Source of the DNA: a virus
Length of the DNA stretch: 31,297 nucleotides
Reading direction: 5' to 3' (one strand)
IMG/VR virus record: IMGVR_UViG_3300042197_003845
Location: 1-31,297 of that record
Under the pieces are notes generated by a model. It was not told the DNA's origin. It saw only the letters and a program-made list of their open reading frames with translations, and made no database searches. Numbering within the stretch: position 1 is the first letter of the stretch; each line of letters begins with the position of its first letter. This document shows positions 13,425 through 21,798 of this stretch, piece after piece. The translations under genes and the position numbers were made by a program.

Positions 13425-15119
13425 AATCCTGCTTCCAACTGTTATAGCTGATTTGTTGCATGACTTTATGGAAGTGTAGCATCCTAGTTTTGGTGGTGCT
13501 GGAGGACTTGGGTTTTCGCAATCGCAAGACCTTGGTTGGCAGTTTTTATTGTGGCATTTAACACATCCTGCATTGTTTTTTGGTTTCCATGGTTTTTGAT
13601 ATTCTGGTGAACCGGGAATGCAATAATTTGGTTTGTTGCATCCGCAAGATGCTATTTTAGTTCTTAACAGTTTATTTTCAACTAGTTCAAATTGTGATTT
13701 ATCTGTGTCTCCAAGAAGATTTTTTCTTTGAATTATGTTAAGGCAATTCAAAGCCGAGTCCATTGCTTCAGAGTCAGAGGTTTCAATCGCATCTTGTAGA
13801 ATAAAGTTTTCATCAAAATAGTAAGATGATTGTGATGCAACTTCTATTTCTGCTGTCATGAGTGGGTTCATGCTTTGTGCAAGAATTCCATGATATTCAG
13901 AAAGTTTTATTGTTTTTGTTGTTCCTACTTTAAGAACTTTGATTGATCCATGGTCAGCATATTCAAAGTTTGAATTTAGATTTTTTATAAATTCTGCATA
14001 GCTTATTTGATTGAGTATTTTGATTGCTGGATCGAGTATTTTCCATGATACAAAGTTTTTATAAAGAATTGTTTGTAGTTTGCCACCAGTTTTTTTATCA
14101 TAGGTTAGCATTTCTTGGCAAACAGATTTAAAGAATCTTGGGTTTGCTGGTGCAGCTATTGTGGCATTGATAATGTTCAATGTCATGATGTCTCTGGCCT
14201 TAACAAGCGCAGATTTCAAAGTAAGTTTTTCACTTGAAACATAAAAATTTGCTACATCGATAAGAATTTTGTAAAACATTCCTGAAAAAACACGGCTAAA
14301 ACTATGTGACTCATTGATGAGAATATTGTCAGGGCCATCTTTCGGCAAAGAAGATGGATTGACATATTCAAACTTGATTGATAAGTCACGAAGGCAATCT
14401 TTTAGTTCTCCTCCACTTCCTCCTGTTATGTTATAAAGTCCTATTCCCATATCGACTGCAAACTTTGTCAATACATTTGATTTTTTAAGATCATCTGTTT
14501 GTTTAAGTGCGACATCTATAATTTGTTGATATTGAAGGTTGTTTAGTACGGCAACAATATCTGCAAATGCTTCATGAAATGCCCAAACTTCATCTGCCAT
14601 TATGTTCCACAAGTCAGGTCTGATAATATCAAGGAATGCGTGTCCAAATTCATGTGAAACAACAACTCTTGAATCGCAGGCGTATACTGTTTTTTTGCGA
14701 CTTGCGTCGGGAAAATAAAAAAATCTCAATGCTTTTCTGTCATAGTATGCATTAATGTCACGGCCTGCTCTTGCTTGTAAATTGAGGTTTGTTGTACTTG
14801 CCCACTTAGTGATTTTTTTGCTTGTTTTGCTACTCATGTAAACAAGAGCTTCATTAACTATTTGCTTGAGTCCTGCTGCCTGTTGTTGAGATGTTCCGAG
14901 AGGATAACCACCTCCAGATTCACCACTTGCAGTCATGGGAAGATAAGTGTTTGTTGGTATTGCTGATTCGATTGTTAGTTCGGGCCTTGTTGCGTCAATT
15001 AGATAAGTTTTGTTTAAGTTGGATTGACTTGGCTTTGCTTGTGATTCTACAACTTTTTGATTATTGGGGAAAATAAAGAGAATATTGCGTCTGAACCAAT
15101 TTTTAATTCCGTTAATCAT
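13407..15119 (-). CDS. Thermolysin-like (gluzincin) metallopeptidase with Cys-rich tail
   Basis: A 570-residue zinc peptidase. The start MINGIKNWF at 15119 has AGAGGAG upstream; the start 54 bases earlier lacks one. The active site is HEFGH (156-160) with His156, Glu157 and His160, and HEAFADI (about 182-188) supplies Glu183 as the third ligand, the gluzincin pattern of M4/M36 peptidases. The N-terminus WFRRNILFIF is basic and hydrophobic but not a clear signal peptide. The middle is helical. The C-terminal 80 residues have about eleven Cys (CGCNKPNYC, CVKCHNKNC, SCDC) around a Pro-rich linker, perhaps a disulfide- or metal-bound module. It overlaps the lipoprotein gene end by 18 bases and diverges from the 15176 gene. 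Confidence 0.82.
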   Translation of the reverse strand: MINGIKNWFRRNILFIFPNNQKVVESQAKPSQSNLNKTYLIDATRPELTIESAIPTNTYLPMTASGESGGGYPLGTSQQQAAGLKQIVNEALVYMSSKTSKKITKWASTTNLNLQARAGRDINAYYDRKALRFFYFPDASRKKTVYACDSRVVVSHEFGHAFLDIIRPDLWNIMADEVWAFHEAFADIVAVLNNLQYQQIIDVALKQTDDLKKSNVLTKFAVDMGIGLYNITGGSGGELKDCLRDLSIKFEYVNPSSLPKDGPDNILINESHSFSRVFSGMFYKILIDVANFYVSSEKLTLKSALVKARDIMTLNIINATIAAPANPRFFKSVCQEMLTYDKKTGGKLQTILYKNFVSWKILDPAIKILNQISYAEFIKNLNSNFEYADHGSIKVLKVGTTKTIKLSEYHGILAQSMNPLMTAEIEVASQSSYYFDENFILQDAIETSDSEAMDSALNCLNIIQRKNLLGDTDKSQFELVENKLLRTKIASCGCNKPNYCIPGSPEYQKPWKPKNNAGCVKCHNKNCQPRSCDCENPSPPAPPKLGCYTSIKSCNKSAITVGSRISRKVC

Positions 15120-15148
15120 AATGACTCCTCTAGGTTGGTTGTGACATT

Positions 15149-15157
15149 GATATATAG
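15149..15157. promoter_or_regulatory. TATATA promoter core between divergent genes
   Basis: GATATATAG (plus) or CTATATATC (minus) lies 19 bases before the 15176 start and 30 bases before the metallopeptidase start. On each side a Shine-Dalgarno sequence forms near-mirror arms (GACTCCTCT and AGAGGACTC). It may drive both genes. Confidence 0.45.
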
Positions 15158-15175
15158 TGGTCAGAGGACTCAAAC

Positions 15176-15700
15176 ATGAATCGTGAACAGATGATCCGTG
15201 AAGCCAGAACTATAGAGGCCATGCGTAAAGGCTATATGGGCATGGAGGGAAAGTTCTCACTAATTGCAAAGAAATTGGGTAATCCTATAATTCATCAAGG
15301 CAGTCGTTCATTTGATCAGACTTTTCTTGATGATCCTTATGTTTTGGAAGAAGAAGAAGAAAAAATGCCAACATTAGATGAGGACGATCAAAGTTATGAG
15401 ATCGGTTCTCACTTTGATGGTTTGAGTCGTGGCATCAATATGTCGATATATCTTTATTTTCATCATCGTGAGATAATAGTTGAATATCATGGATTTAAAG
15501 TTTATAAGGAAACAGGAGGAGAATTAGAAGCCTATGTACCTCATGTAAATTGGGAAAATGAGTTAGAGAGAATTTACGAAATAGCGAAGAAAGTTGAAAA
15601 GAAGCAAAAGCCACAAGAAAGAAAGAAATTGATAGAAGCTGCGAACAAGAAAAGGCAAGAATTGCTGGATGAATTCCGAAACAAATGGGGCTTAACTTAA
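15176..15700 (+). CDS. Conserved-looking phage protein of unknown function (174 aa)
   Basis: I do not recognise a named family. The product is soluble, with no signal or membrane segment. Residues 1-35 are helical and basic. Residues of about 55-72 form an acidic stretch (LEEEEEKMPTLDEDD). Residues of about 85-125 look like a beta-rich core (MSIYLYFHHREIIVEYHGFKVYKE). Residues of about 130-174 are a long charged helix ending in KWGLT. CAGAGGA is placed correctly before the ATG. It is followed four bases later by the next small-gene region on the same strand, so the two or three genes up to the terminator at 16733 probably form one transcript. Confidence 0.7.
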   Translation: MNREQMIREARTIEAMRKGYMGMEGKFSLIAKKLGNPIIHQGSRSFDQTFLDDPYVLEEEEEKMPTLDEDDQSYEIGSHFDGLSRGINMSIYLYFHHREIIVEYHGFKVYKETGGELEAYVPHVNWENELERIYEIAKKVEKKQKPQERKKLIEAANKKRQELLDEFRNKWGLT

Positions 15701-15715
15701 TGGATGGGGTGTAAA

Positions 15716-16075
15716 ATGAGCGAAGACTTAAAAAACATCATGTTGAGCGGATTCACGATATTTCCAAGTAATGGAAAGTTTGTTCTAAAAAAACAATCTG
15801 TGCCAGAAAGTAATTTTTCTATAGATAACAAAGAATTTAATTCATATGAAGATGCAATGGAATTTGCAATAAAAATGCTAAAAGAACCTAGGATTTTTAA
15901 TTGGTCTGCGATTATAAGATATAATCGTGGATTGGGAATTGAATATAAAAATTTACAACTTTTACAAGCCGAAAGCTATGATATTGCATATGAATTGGCT
16001 CAAAAACAAGTTGATGCTTTATTCTTTAGGAAAAAAGTTGTTGTTTCAGAGATAAAAGTAAGAAAAGAAATTTGA
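15716..16075 (+). CDS. Unknown small protein (119 aa)
   Basis: No family recognised. ATG 15716 is chosen because GGGGTG lies just upstream; an in-frame ATG at 15704 would add four residues and is possible. The protein appears to have two alpha/beta halves: residues of about 10-55 with FTIFPSNGKFVLKK and a helix (YEDAMEFAIKML), and residues of about 60-119 with a strand, a helix (ESYDIAYELAQKQVDALF) and a basic final strand (KVVVSEIKVRKE). It is soluble, with no export signal. It lies between two unknown genes on the same strand. Confidence 0.65.
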   Translation: MSEDLKNIMLSGFTIFPSNGKFVLKKQSVPESNFSIDNKEFNSYEDAMEFAIKMLKEPRIFNWSAIIRYNRGLGIEYKNLQLLQAESYDIAYELAQKQVDALFFRKKVVVSEIKVRKEI

Positions 16076-16125
16076 TTTGAGAAGGATAAATACAAGTGTC
16101 AACTCTTTAAAAAAAAGGGGTAATT

Positions 16126-16680
16126 ATGGATGAGATTAAAGTTGAAAAATGGACTCTTGAAGATGGTCGCAGGGCCGAGAAAAGAGTTACTGAACACAAG
16201 GATGTGAATGGCGAATGTGAAAAAATCATTGAATTGTTGGTCGAAGATGAAAGACCACTTAAATTGCAACAAAGAGTTGTTGAGAAGTGCAAGCCAATTC
16301 TTTATGAAAGAAAATTAGAAACAATAGACCCAAAAACAGGTGCTGTTGTTGAGCAAAAAGTAGAATGTCTTGAGCCAAAAACTCCCATGCAAGTTGTTGA
16401 ACACATTGGAGTTGCATCATCAAACTTTTCTGATGATGCCAACAAACCAGTAACAAAGCAGGAAATGATTGATGCTATTGTTGCCGCCATAAAGGCAAAT
16501 CGTGAGTTGTCATTAGCTGCACATTCTGAAAAGAAGTGTGTTAAAGCTCAAGGTTTGGCAGAAGAAATTCAAAAGCTTCATGTTCCACAAAAAGATGGTA
16601 TGTCCTTGATGGACAAGCTTTTGATTGTTGTTATTGGCGTTCAGGTTATTGGTCTTGGTTATATTCTTTTCTTTATGTGA
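16126..16680 (+). CDS. Unknown protein with C-terminal membrane anchor (184 aa)
   Basis: No family recognised. AAGGGG precedes the ATG at good spacing. The first 90 residues are charged and probably beta-rich (KVEKWTLEDGRRAEKRVTEH). Residues of about 110-150 are helical. Residues 162-184 (DKLLIVVIGVQVIGLGYILF and the last residues) form one membrane helix ending at the C-terminus, so the bulk should face the cytoplasm as a tail-anchored protein. It is the last gene before the strong terminator at 16733. A role at the host membrane is implied by the anchor only. Confidence 0.72.
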   Translation: MDEIKVEKWTLEDGRRAEKRVTEHKDVNGECEKIIELLVEDERPLKLQQRVVEKCKPILYERKLETIDPKTGAVVEQKVECLEPKTPMQVVEHIGVASSNFSDDANKPVTKQEMIDAIVAAIKANRELSLAAHSEKKCVKAQGLAEEIQKLHVPQKDGMSLMDKLLIVVIGVQVIGLGYILFFM

Positions 16681-16732
16681 TGTGAGGCAACATGACCAGC
16701 GATGGCTGGCGATCACTAATGAATGAGGAATG

Positions 16733-16765
16733 GGCAGGTTGTGTTTTGCACAATCTGCCTTTTTT
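16733..16765 (+). terminator. Rho-independent terminator
   Basis: The stem GGCAGGTTGTG (16733-16743) pairs with CACAATCTGCC (16749-16759), 11 pairs including one G-T, around a five-base loop. A run of six T follows. It ends the 15176-16680 transcript. The rest of the 16681-16859 gap shows no convincing gene. Confidence 0.88.
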
Positions 16766-16859
16766 GTTTCATAAACAAGAAAAGAAATTAAATATAAGTT
16801 TGAGTGGAAAAAGCGATTCTGCTTCTAATTGGAATTACTTTGACTTTCAGGAAAAAATG

Positions 16860-17864
16860 TCAAGGGTGAAGAATATCAGAAGCACTTAGAACATATGGCA
16901 CTTCAGTAATAGTGATGGGTGTTGTCAATACTCCAGAGTATGTATAAAGTGTTTTCTTTCCTAGCATACCAGCAGTTGCTCCTGTTGCGTATGTGATTTG
17001 TTTTGTGATTCTTCCCGATCCATCAAGAGTATTGATGATAAATGTGAATGATTCACATCTTCCTTTGAGATGATCGTAGTCTGTGAGAAGAGAACTGTAA
17101 TCAACTCCAAGATCAGATAGAATATCATATTCTTTTTGAGTGAAAAATTCAGCAAATGTTCCAGATGTTGTTACATTGACAGGTATTGTAAATGTGTTGA
17201 GTCCAGTTACAGTTACTACTCTTGCCCCATTAAGAGTTGGTGTGCTGTTGCTATTTGCTATGTAAATGGTATCTCCATTTGAAAGACCATGTGAATTACA
17301 AGTGCAAACTGTTGGATTTGCAGCGGTATTTGCAGTTATAACTTTACCGAGCCTGATAAGTGTGTTGTTTGCAGTATCAGTTGCAAACCTATTTTCAATA
17401 GTATCTTTGTCAAAGTAGGAAGGGATATCACCGACCCCAATTTTCTTATTGAATTTAAGTGAAAGTTCTGCGCTACTATTTGAAAAGTAAGTCCTAAAAG
17501 ACGATGCTGGTCTTTTTTGTTTAATGCCAATTTGATTAGTATTGTAAATACTAGCTGTATACCAGTCAGCAAAATTAGAATTTGAATTTAAAGTTGACAC
17601 AATTTCATGAGCAGTTGTTGCTGAAGGTATGGCTCCTGCTATGTTTACGGAAAAAGTAGACCAATTTTTATATGCAGGATCAAATGCATAGTTCAAGGTC
17701 AAAACATTATTTGTGGAAAGGTCATATGGGCCTGAATTCCAGCAAATGAAGAACTCGCCCATATTCTTGTTGGCTGGAACCTTAAAAGTAAGCTTGTAGC
17801 TTGATGAGTCTCCTACTGTGTAATATCCAAAGTAATCATGGAAAGGGTTCAAATAAAAGGACAT
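16860..17864 (-). CDS. Probable virion (tail or fibre-associated) protein with FCCH-like domain
   Basis: A 334-residue protein rich in Ser, Thr, Asn and Gly with beta-strand character. Residues of about 173-235 contain SHGLSNGDTIYIAN, LNGARVVTV and NTFTIPV, the pattern of the small beta domain that resembles the ubiquitin-activating-enzyme FCCH fold and recurs in phage tail and baseplate proteins. The start at 17864 has GGGG nine bases upstream. The C-terminal part (about 240-334) has another beta-rich segment. Its position in the virion is unknown. It is transcribed after the terminator of the 100-residue gene, so it needs its own promoter; I see none in the short gap. Confidence 0.7.
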   Translation of the reverse strand: MSFYLNPFHDYFGYYTVGDSSSYKLTFKVPANKNMGEFFICWNSGPYDLSTNNVLTLNYAFDPAYKNWSTFSVNIAGAIPSATTAHEIVSTLNSNSNFADWYTASIYNTNQIGIKQKRPASSFRTYFSNSSAELSLKFNKKIGVGDIPSYFDKDTIENRFATDTANNTLIRLGKVITANTAANPTVCTCNSHGLSNGDTIYIANSNSTPTLNGARVVTVTGLNTFTIPVNVTTSGTFAEFFTQKEYDILSDLGVDYSSLLTDYDHLKGRCESFTFIINTLDGSGRITKQITYATGATAGMLGKKTLYTYSGVLTTPITITEVPYVLSASDILHP

Positions 17865-17881
17865 TTCTGTTTCCCCTACTT

Positions 17882-17914
17882 AAAAAAAAAGACACTACTG
17901 TATTTAGTAGTGTC
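17882..17914 (-). terminator. Rho-independent terminator after the 17939-18241 gene
   Basis: GACACTAC (17891-17898) pairs with GTAGTGTC (17907-17914) around an eight-base loop. On the minus strand a run of nine T follows directly. It lies 25 bases past the stop of the basic 100-residue gene. Confidence 0.9.
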
Positions 17915-17938
17915 TAGAGACATTTAATTAAAATTAAG

Positions 17939-18241
17939 TCAAATTCCGCTTTCAATAAGGTCTAGAAGTGGCTTTCTAACAAGGGTTGACTTTGTTGTTC
18001 TGTTATTTCTAAGTGGATTGCTATTCCTAAGATTGCTTGTCTTGGCAATCTTTGATCGCATAAATGTCTTAACAGGAGCATACTTTGCTGGTCTGACCTT
18101 GCTTCCTTCACGAAGTTCATAGCCAGTAATTGAATCCTTATCTTGTGTTGTGACAAGAATGGTTCTGCGAACAGGATGGCTATGATTGCCTTTGTACCAG
18201 AAACGAGCAACTGGAAGTGTTGGAACAATATTATATTTCAT
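17939..18241 (-). CDS. Small basic protein of unknown function (100 aa)
   Basis: No family recognised. Residues 1-50 look like a small beta domain (VARFWYKGNHSHPVRRTILV, then SITGYELREGSKVRP). The second half is highly basic with many Arg, Lys and Asn (RSKIAKTSNLRNSNPLRNNR). There is no signal or membrane segment. Charge suggests nucleic-acid binding, but this is inference. GAGGGAAAACA precedes the ATG. CTTATAATTC and CTATATTTT strings in the 56-base gap upstream could give a promoter. A strong terminator follows, so it is a single-gene unit or the end of the M28-ferritin transcript. Confidence 0.65.
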   Translation of the reverse strand: MKYNIVPTLPVARFWYKGNHSHPVRRTILVTTQDKDSITGYELREGSKVRPAKYAPVKTFMRSKIAKTSNLRNSNPLRNNRTTKSTLVRKPLLDLIESGI

Positions 18242-18297
18242 TGTTTTCCCTCTATGTTTGACAATGAATTATAAGATTTGTAAAAAATATAGTCAAG

Positions 18298-18726
18298 TCA
18301 TAGGCCACGAAGAATTTGTCTGAAGTGGTCAACATCTTCCCTGCTATGTTCTACTTGTTTTTCCAAGAATATTTCAAGCCATTGTCCATCGACTCCACCT
18401 AAGTCTTGTGCCTGCTTAATTCTTTCCACATAATTTTTTACAACTTGTGATTCAATTTCAAGGGCGTATTGAATAATTTCCTTTGGTTCTGAAAATTTGA
18501 AAAAATCATTGGATTCTTCTGTTGGGCTACCTCCCAATCCAATGATAACATCAGAAAATTCGGTAATATGTTTCATTTCGCTAGAGGCGTGTGCTAGTAG
18601 AAGTTCTTTATATTCGTGACAATGAAGGCCGACCACTTGGCTTGCATGAAAAAGGTAAAATCTTAGGTGCATCCATTCATTGTTTAAGTCTTCGTTTAGA
18701 AGATTAATCATTTCATTTTTAGTCAT
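18298..18726 (-). CDS. Ferritin-like diiron protein (bacterioferritin type)
   Basis: A 142-residue four-helix protein. Candidate metal ligands appear at ferritin spacing: Glu17 in NEWMHLRFY, Glu50 and His53 in SSEMKH, Glu92 in ALEIESQV, and Glu122/Glu126/His127 in FLEKQVEHSRED. Such proteins oxidise and store iron or protect DNA from oxidative damage. The length is a little below full bacterioferritin (about 158), and no clear haem-binding Met is apparent. GAGGAAAAG precedes the ATG, which overlaps the stop of the aminopeptidase gene (ATGA), so the two are translationally coupled. Whether it forms a cage cannot be told from sequence. Confidence 0.82.
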   Translation of the reverse strand: MTKNEMINLLNEDLNNEWMHLRFYLFHASQVVGLHCHEYKELLLAHASSEMKHITEFSDVIIGLGGSPTEESNDFFKFSEPKEIIQYALEIESQVVKNYVERIKQAQDLGGVDGQWLEIFLEKQVEHSREDVDHFRQILRGL

Positions 18727-19859
18727 GGCTTTTCCTCAAAGAGTGTGTCTTTTTGTCCGTGGTCATGATCCAAGTTCATTTCCTTAAATGAACTTAAATT
18801 AAACTCAACCTTTTCAACTGCGTTGCACACATTCCACGCAAGTTCAAAGCCGTACTTGGATATTTTTTCAAGACCATCATAATTGATCCTGTCAGAAGTA
18901 TCTTTTGGTGTGTGGTAATATTCATGCAATCCAGTATGCAAGAAGGCCACAGGTACTTTCTTATTATAGAAAGGAGCATGGTCACTTCCACCTGAACCTC
19001 TCAAAGTTATATTTTTTGCAAAAGAATACTTTTCACTTAATTGTTTGATTATAAAAGCTATGTCAGGAGAACTTGTTCCATCGCTCATGGCAAGAGTTTT
19101 TGTTTTTCCAAGATAACCAATCATGTCCATATTGAGCATGAAAATATGTTTATTGATATCAGGATTTCCTTTTGGAAACTTCGGATTATTGACATAATGC
19201 AAACTACCTTTAAGTCCCATTTCTTCTGCCGAAAAAGCCATGAAAACAATAGTTCTTTTGTTTTGTCCTTTGAGGACTGTAAAGGCTTCTGCTATTTCCA
19301 ACAAGGCAACAGAGCCACTTGCATTGTCATCCGCTCCATTATGGATTCTTCCACCTCCAAATCTGCTGTAGGTGGGGCCATATCCAATGTGATCCATATG
19401 AGCGCCAACAACAATAACTTCATCTTTTAGAGCAGGATCATTGCCTTCAATCCATGCGTATATGTTGTTTGTGAAATCATCTCCTATTTCATTTTTTGGG
19501 CCGGGATTAATTCTTTTTATGTTAAATTTATCATATTCGGTTTGAAGGCCATAGCTTTCAAACTTCTTTTTAAGGTATTCTGCTGCTAGTTTATTGCCTT
19601 TTTTTCCAGACATCCTTCCTTCTAACTGATTTGATGCAAGGTATTCAAGGTTTTCCCTCAAATCAATTCTGTCAATTTTCGAGAGAGCATCGGTTACAGT
19701 AAGTTTTGGAACTTCAGGCTTGGATTCTGGTTTTTTTTCCAACTTTTCTTCAAAAGGACTTTCAGGATGTTTTTCAATATCAGAAATTTTTGATTTTGAT
19801 GATAATAATATAACAATTATGATTCCAAGAGTTAGTATCAATATGTGTAGCTTTTTCAT
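18723..19859 (-). CDS. Membrane-anchored M28 zinc aminopeptidase
   Basis: A 378-residue di-zinc aminopeptidase. The start MKKLHILIL at 19859 has AAGAGGCG upstream. Residues of about 3-21 (LHILILTLGIIIVILLSS) form a signal anchor, followed by a Lys/Glu/Pro-rich linker to about 55, so the catalytic domain should be periplasmic. Metal and catalytic residues are complete: His154 and Asp156 in GAHMDH, Asp177 in NGADDNASG, Glu212/213 in AEEMGLKGS, Asp245 in LNMDMIG, and His316 in YYHTPKDT. It is coupled to the ferritin-like gene downstream and diverges from the terminase gene. Confidence 0.9.
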   Translation of the reverse strand: MKKLHILILTLGIIIVILLSSKSKISDIEKHPESPFEEKLEKKPESKPEVPKLTVTDALSKIDRIDLRENLEYLASNQLEGRMSGKKGNKLAAEYLKKKFESYGLQTEYDKFNIKRINPGPKNEIGDDFTNNIYAWIEGNDPALKDEVIVVGAHMDHIGYGPTYSRFGGGRIHNGADDNASGSVALLEIAEAFTVLKGQNKRTIVFMAFSAEEMGLKGSLHYVNNPKFPKGNPDINKHIFMLNMDMIGYLGKTKTLAMSDGTSSPDIAFIIKQLSEKYSFAKNITLRGSGGSDHAPFYNKKVPVAFLHTGLHEYYHTPKDTSDRINYDGLEKISKYGFELAWNVCNAVEKVEFNLSSFKEMNLDHDHGQKDTLFEEKP

Positions 19860-19882
19860 GATCGCCTCTTTTTGCTGATAAT

Positions 19883-19911
19883 CCAAACTATATATTATTA
19901 TGCTAGTTTGG
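19883..19911. promoter_or_regulatory. Inverted repeat around TATATA between M28 and terminase genes
   Basis: CCAAACTA (19883-19890) and TAGTTTGG (19904-19911) are perfect eight-base inverted arms with a 13-base AT-only-like spacer holding the end of CTATATATT. The element lies 24 bases before the M28 start and 29 before the terminase start. It could be a shared promoter-operator or a hairpin in the terminase leader. Confidence 0.5.
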
Positions 19912-19939
19912 TTTACATAAAACTAATATTCGGAACTAA

Positions 19940-21796
19940 ATGGAAGAAAACACTTACTTTAAAAATGAAAAAGAATCCATATGGAGAGGTAAATTCAAGA
20001 CCTTGGAGGACTTCTATCGCTCTGGTGGTTTAATTGATTCTGATAGCAATAGGTTGCAGTACGATCCCAAGTATTACAGTTTTGACAAATATGAGTTGCA
20101 GATTGATCCTGATGAACCTATGGAAAACATAGAAAAGTATGATGTTGCTCGTCGTAAAAAGGAAATGATCAAGTGTTCAAACAGTTTTGCATACTTTTGT
20201 CACAAGTATGTTAAAATTTTGCATCCTATGCGTGGCTTGATACCTTTTGTTTTGTTTAAATATCAAAGAAAAACAATTGATGATTATGAAAATCATCGTT
20301 TCAATATTATTTCCAAGTTTCGTCAGGGCGGTTTGACAACTGTGACTTTGCTTTGGGGTTTGTGGAGATGTATGTTTCAGCTTGATCAGCAGATCATGTT
20401 AATTTCCAAAACAGATCGTGAAGCTACTGACATAGGCATGATGGCAGATCGTGCTTGTGAAAACCTTCCTGAATGGTTGAAGCCAAAAAAGGATGGAAAG
20501 TGGAATGACCACCTAAAGCAATTTACTGATACTGGTTCTGCACTAAAGTTTTATTCTCCAGAAGCTGCCCGTGGTAAGTCAGTCACATTTCTAATTGTTG
20601 ACGAATGTGCGTTCATTGATGACATGGAGAAGCATTGGAAGGCTATGTGGCCCATTCTATCAACAGGTGGTTCATGCACATTGATTTCGACTGTAAATGG
20701 TCTTGGGAACTGGTATGAGCAGACTTATCGTGAAGCTAAGGATGGAACAAATAAGTTTCATGTTATAGACTTAGATTATTGGGAACATCCTGATTACAAT
20801 GATGAAAATTGGGTTGCAGAGCAAAAAGCTCAGTTGGGGGAAAAGGGTTTTCGTCAGGAAGTTTTGCGTGAGTTTCAGGGTTCTGGCGAAACATATTTTA
20901 GTGCCAAAATAATTACAAGCCTAACAGAGCAAACTAGAAGTAATTATCCAAGCAGAAAGTTATTCCCAAAGTGGGCAAATTCAGTTGGAAGAATTGCTCA
21001 AATTGAGGGAGACCAAAACAAAGGTGCTATGTGGATTTGGAAAGAGCCTGTTGAAGGACACGAATACATTCTTGCTGCTGACTGTGCAGAAGGACAAGGC
21101 GAAAACAATGACAGTAGCGTTTTTCAAATTATTGATACATCAACTCTTGAGCAAGTAGTGGAATTTTATTCAAATATAATTATTCCTCACGAATATGCAC
21201 AAGTAATTAATGAGGTCGCTACATTTTACAATAATGCTTTGGTTGTTGTTGAGAATATGGGGCCGGGAGGAGCGGTTTTAAGCGCACTTCAGCATACATT
21301 ATTTTATGATAATTTGTACTATGAAAACACTAAGTCTGCCAATGCCAAGCCCGGCATTAAAATGAGCCAAACCAACAGACCTTTATACTTGGAAGCATTA
21401 CAAAACAGGTTGACTAATCAAACTGTGAGAATAAACAGCATGAGATTTGTATGTGAGCTACAAACATTTGAATACAACAAAGTTACCAGAAAGGCACAAG
21501 CTCAAAAAGGAAAACATGATGATGCAATAATGTCTATGTGCATAGCACTATACACTAGAGACAGTCTTCTTCGTGACTTACCCATGGGAGCAGAGAGGCC
21601 CAAAGAGTCAGTACAAGTTATAAAAAATCAAGTATACGAGGACATCAAAAAACAGTTGTTAGAAGGCAGTCCAGAGGATTTGTTAGCAGACGAAGAAATT
21701 GATCTTCTTGCTCCTGAAACGGAAAACTATCAAGGTGGGTATACTTATATTCCAGAAAGAAAGTACGATAGATTACTTAGAGAGTTTGGATTTTAA
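19940..21796 (+). CDS. 17: Terminase large subunit, gp17-like
   Basis: The packaging motor, which pumps DNA through the portal with ATP and cuts genome ends. The 618-residue product has an N-terminal ATPase with a variant Walker A, SKFRQGGLTT (125-134), and Walker B LIVDE (218-222). The C-terminal nuclease of RNase H fold has Asp381 in AADCAEG, Glu439 in VVENMGPGG and Asp527/528 in KHDDAIMS. T4 gp17 is 610 residues. No intein is present, although gp17 genes of other phages often carry one. The ribosome site is weak (CGGA). The stop is three bases before the next gene, so the operon runs on to 24088. Confidence 0.95.
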   Translation: MEENTYFKNEKESIWRGKFKTLEDFYRSGGLIDSDSNRLQYDPKYYSFDKYELQIDPDEPMENIEKYDVARRKKEMIKCSNSFAYFCHKYVKILHPMRGLIPFVLFKYQRKTIDDYENHRFNIISKFRQGGLTTVTLLWGLWRCMFQLDQQIMLISKTDREATDIGMMADRACENLPEWLKPKKDGKWNDHLKQFTDTGSALKFYSPEAARGKSVTFLIVDECAFIDDMEKHWKAMWPILSTGGSCTLISTVNGLGNWYEQTYREAKDGTNKFHVIDLDYWEHPDYNDENWVAEQKAQLGEKGFRQEVLREFQGSGETYFSAKIITSLTEQTRSNYPSRKLFPKWANSVGRIAQIEGDQNKGAMWIWKEPVEGHEYILAADCAEGQGENNDSSVFQIIDTSTLEQVVEFYSNIIIPHEYAQVINEVATFYNNALVVVENMGPGGAVLSALQHTLFYDNLYYENTKSANAKPGIKMSQTNRPLYLEALQNRLTNQTVRINSMRFVCELQTFEYNKVTRKAQAQKGKHDDAIMSMCIALYTRDSLLRDLPMGAERPKESVQVIKNQVYEDIKKQLLEGSPEDLLADEEIDLLAPETENYQGGYTYIPERKYDRLLREFGF

Positions 21797-21798
21797 TT

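Noticed and set aside
16694-16710. Short CCAGC/GCTGG hairpin
   Set aside because: Only five pairs and no T-run; overshadowed by the real terminator 23 bases downstream.
16692-16889. 65-codon plus-strand ORF with GAGGC before its ATG
   Set aside because: The strong terminator hairpin and T-run at 16733-16765 lie inside it, the sequence has no protein-like pattern, and it runs into the convergent gene.
19940-21796. Search for an intein in the terminase gene
   Set aside because: ATPase and nuclease motifs run without a block A/B/F/G insertion, and length matches intein-free gp17.
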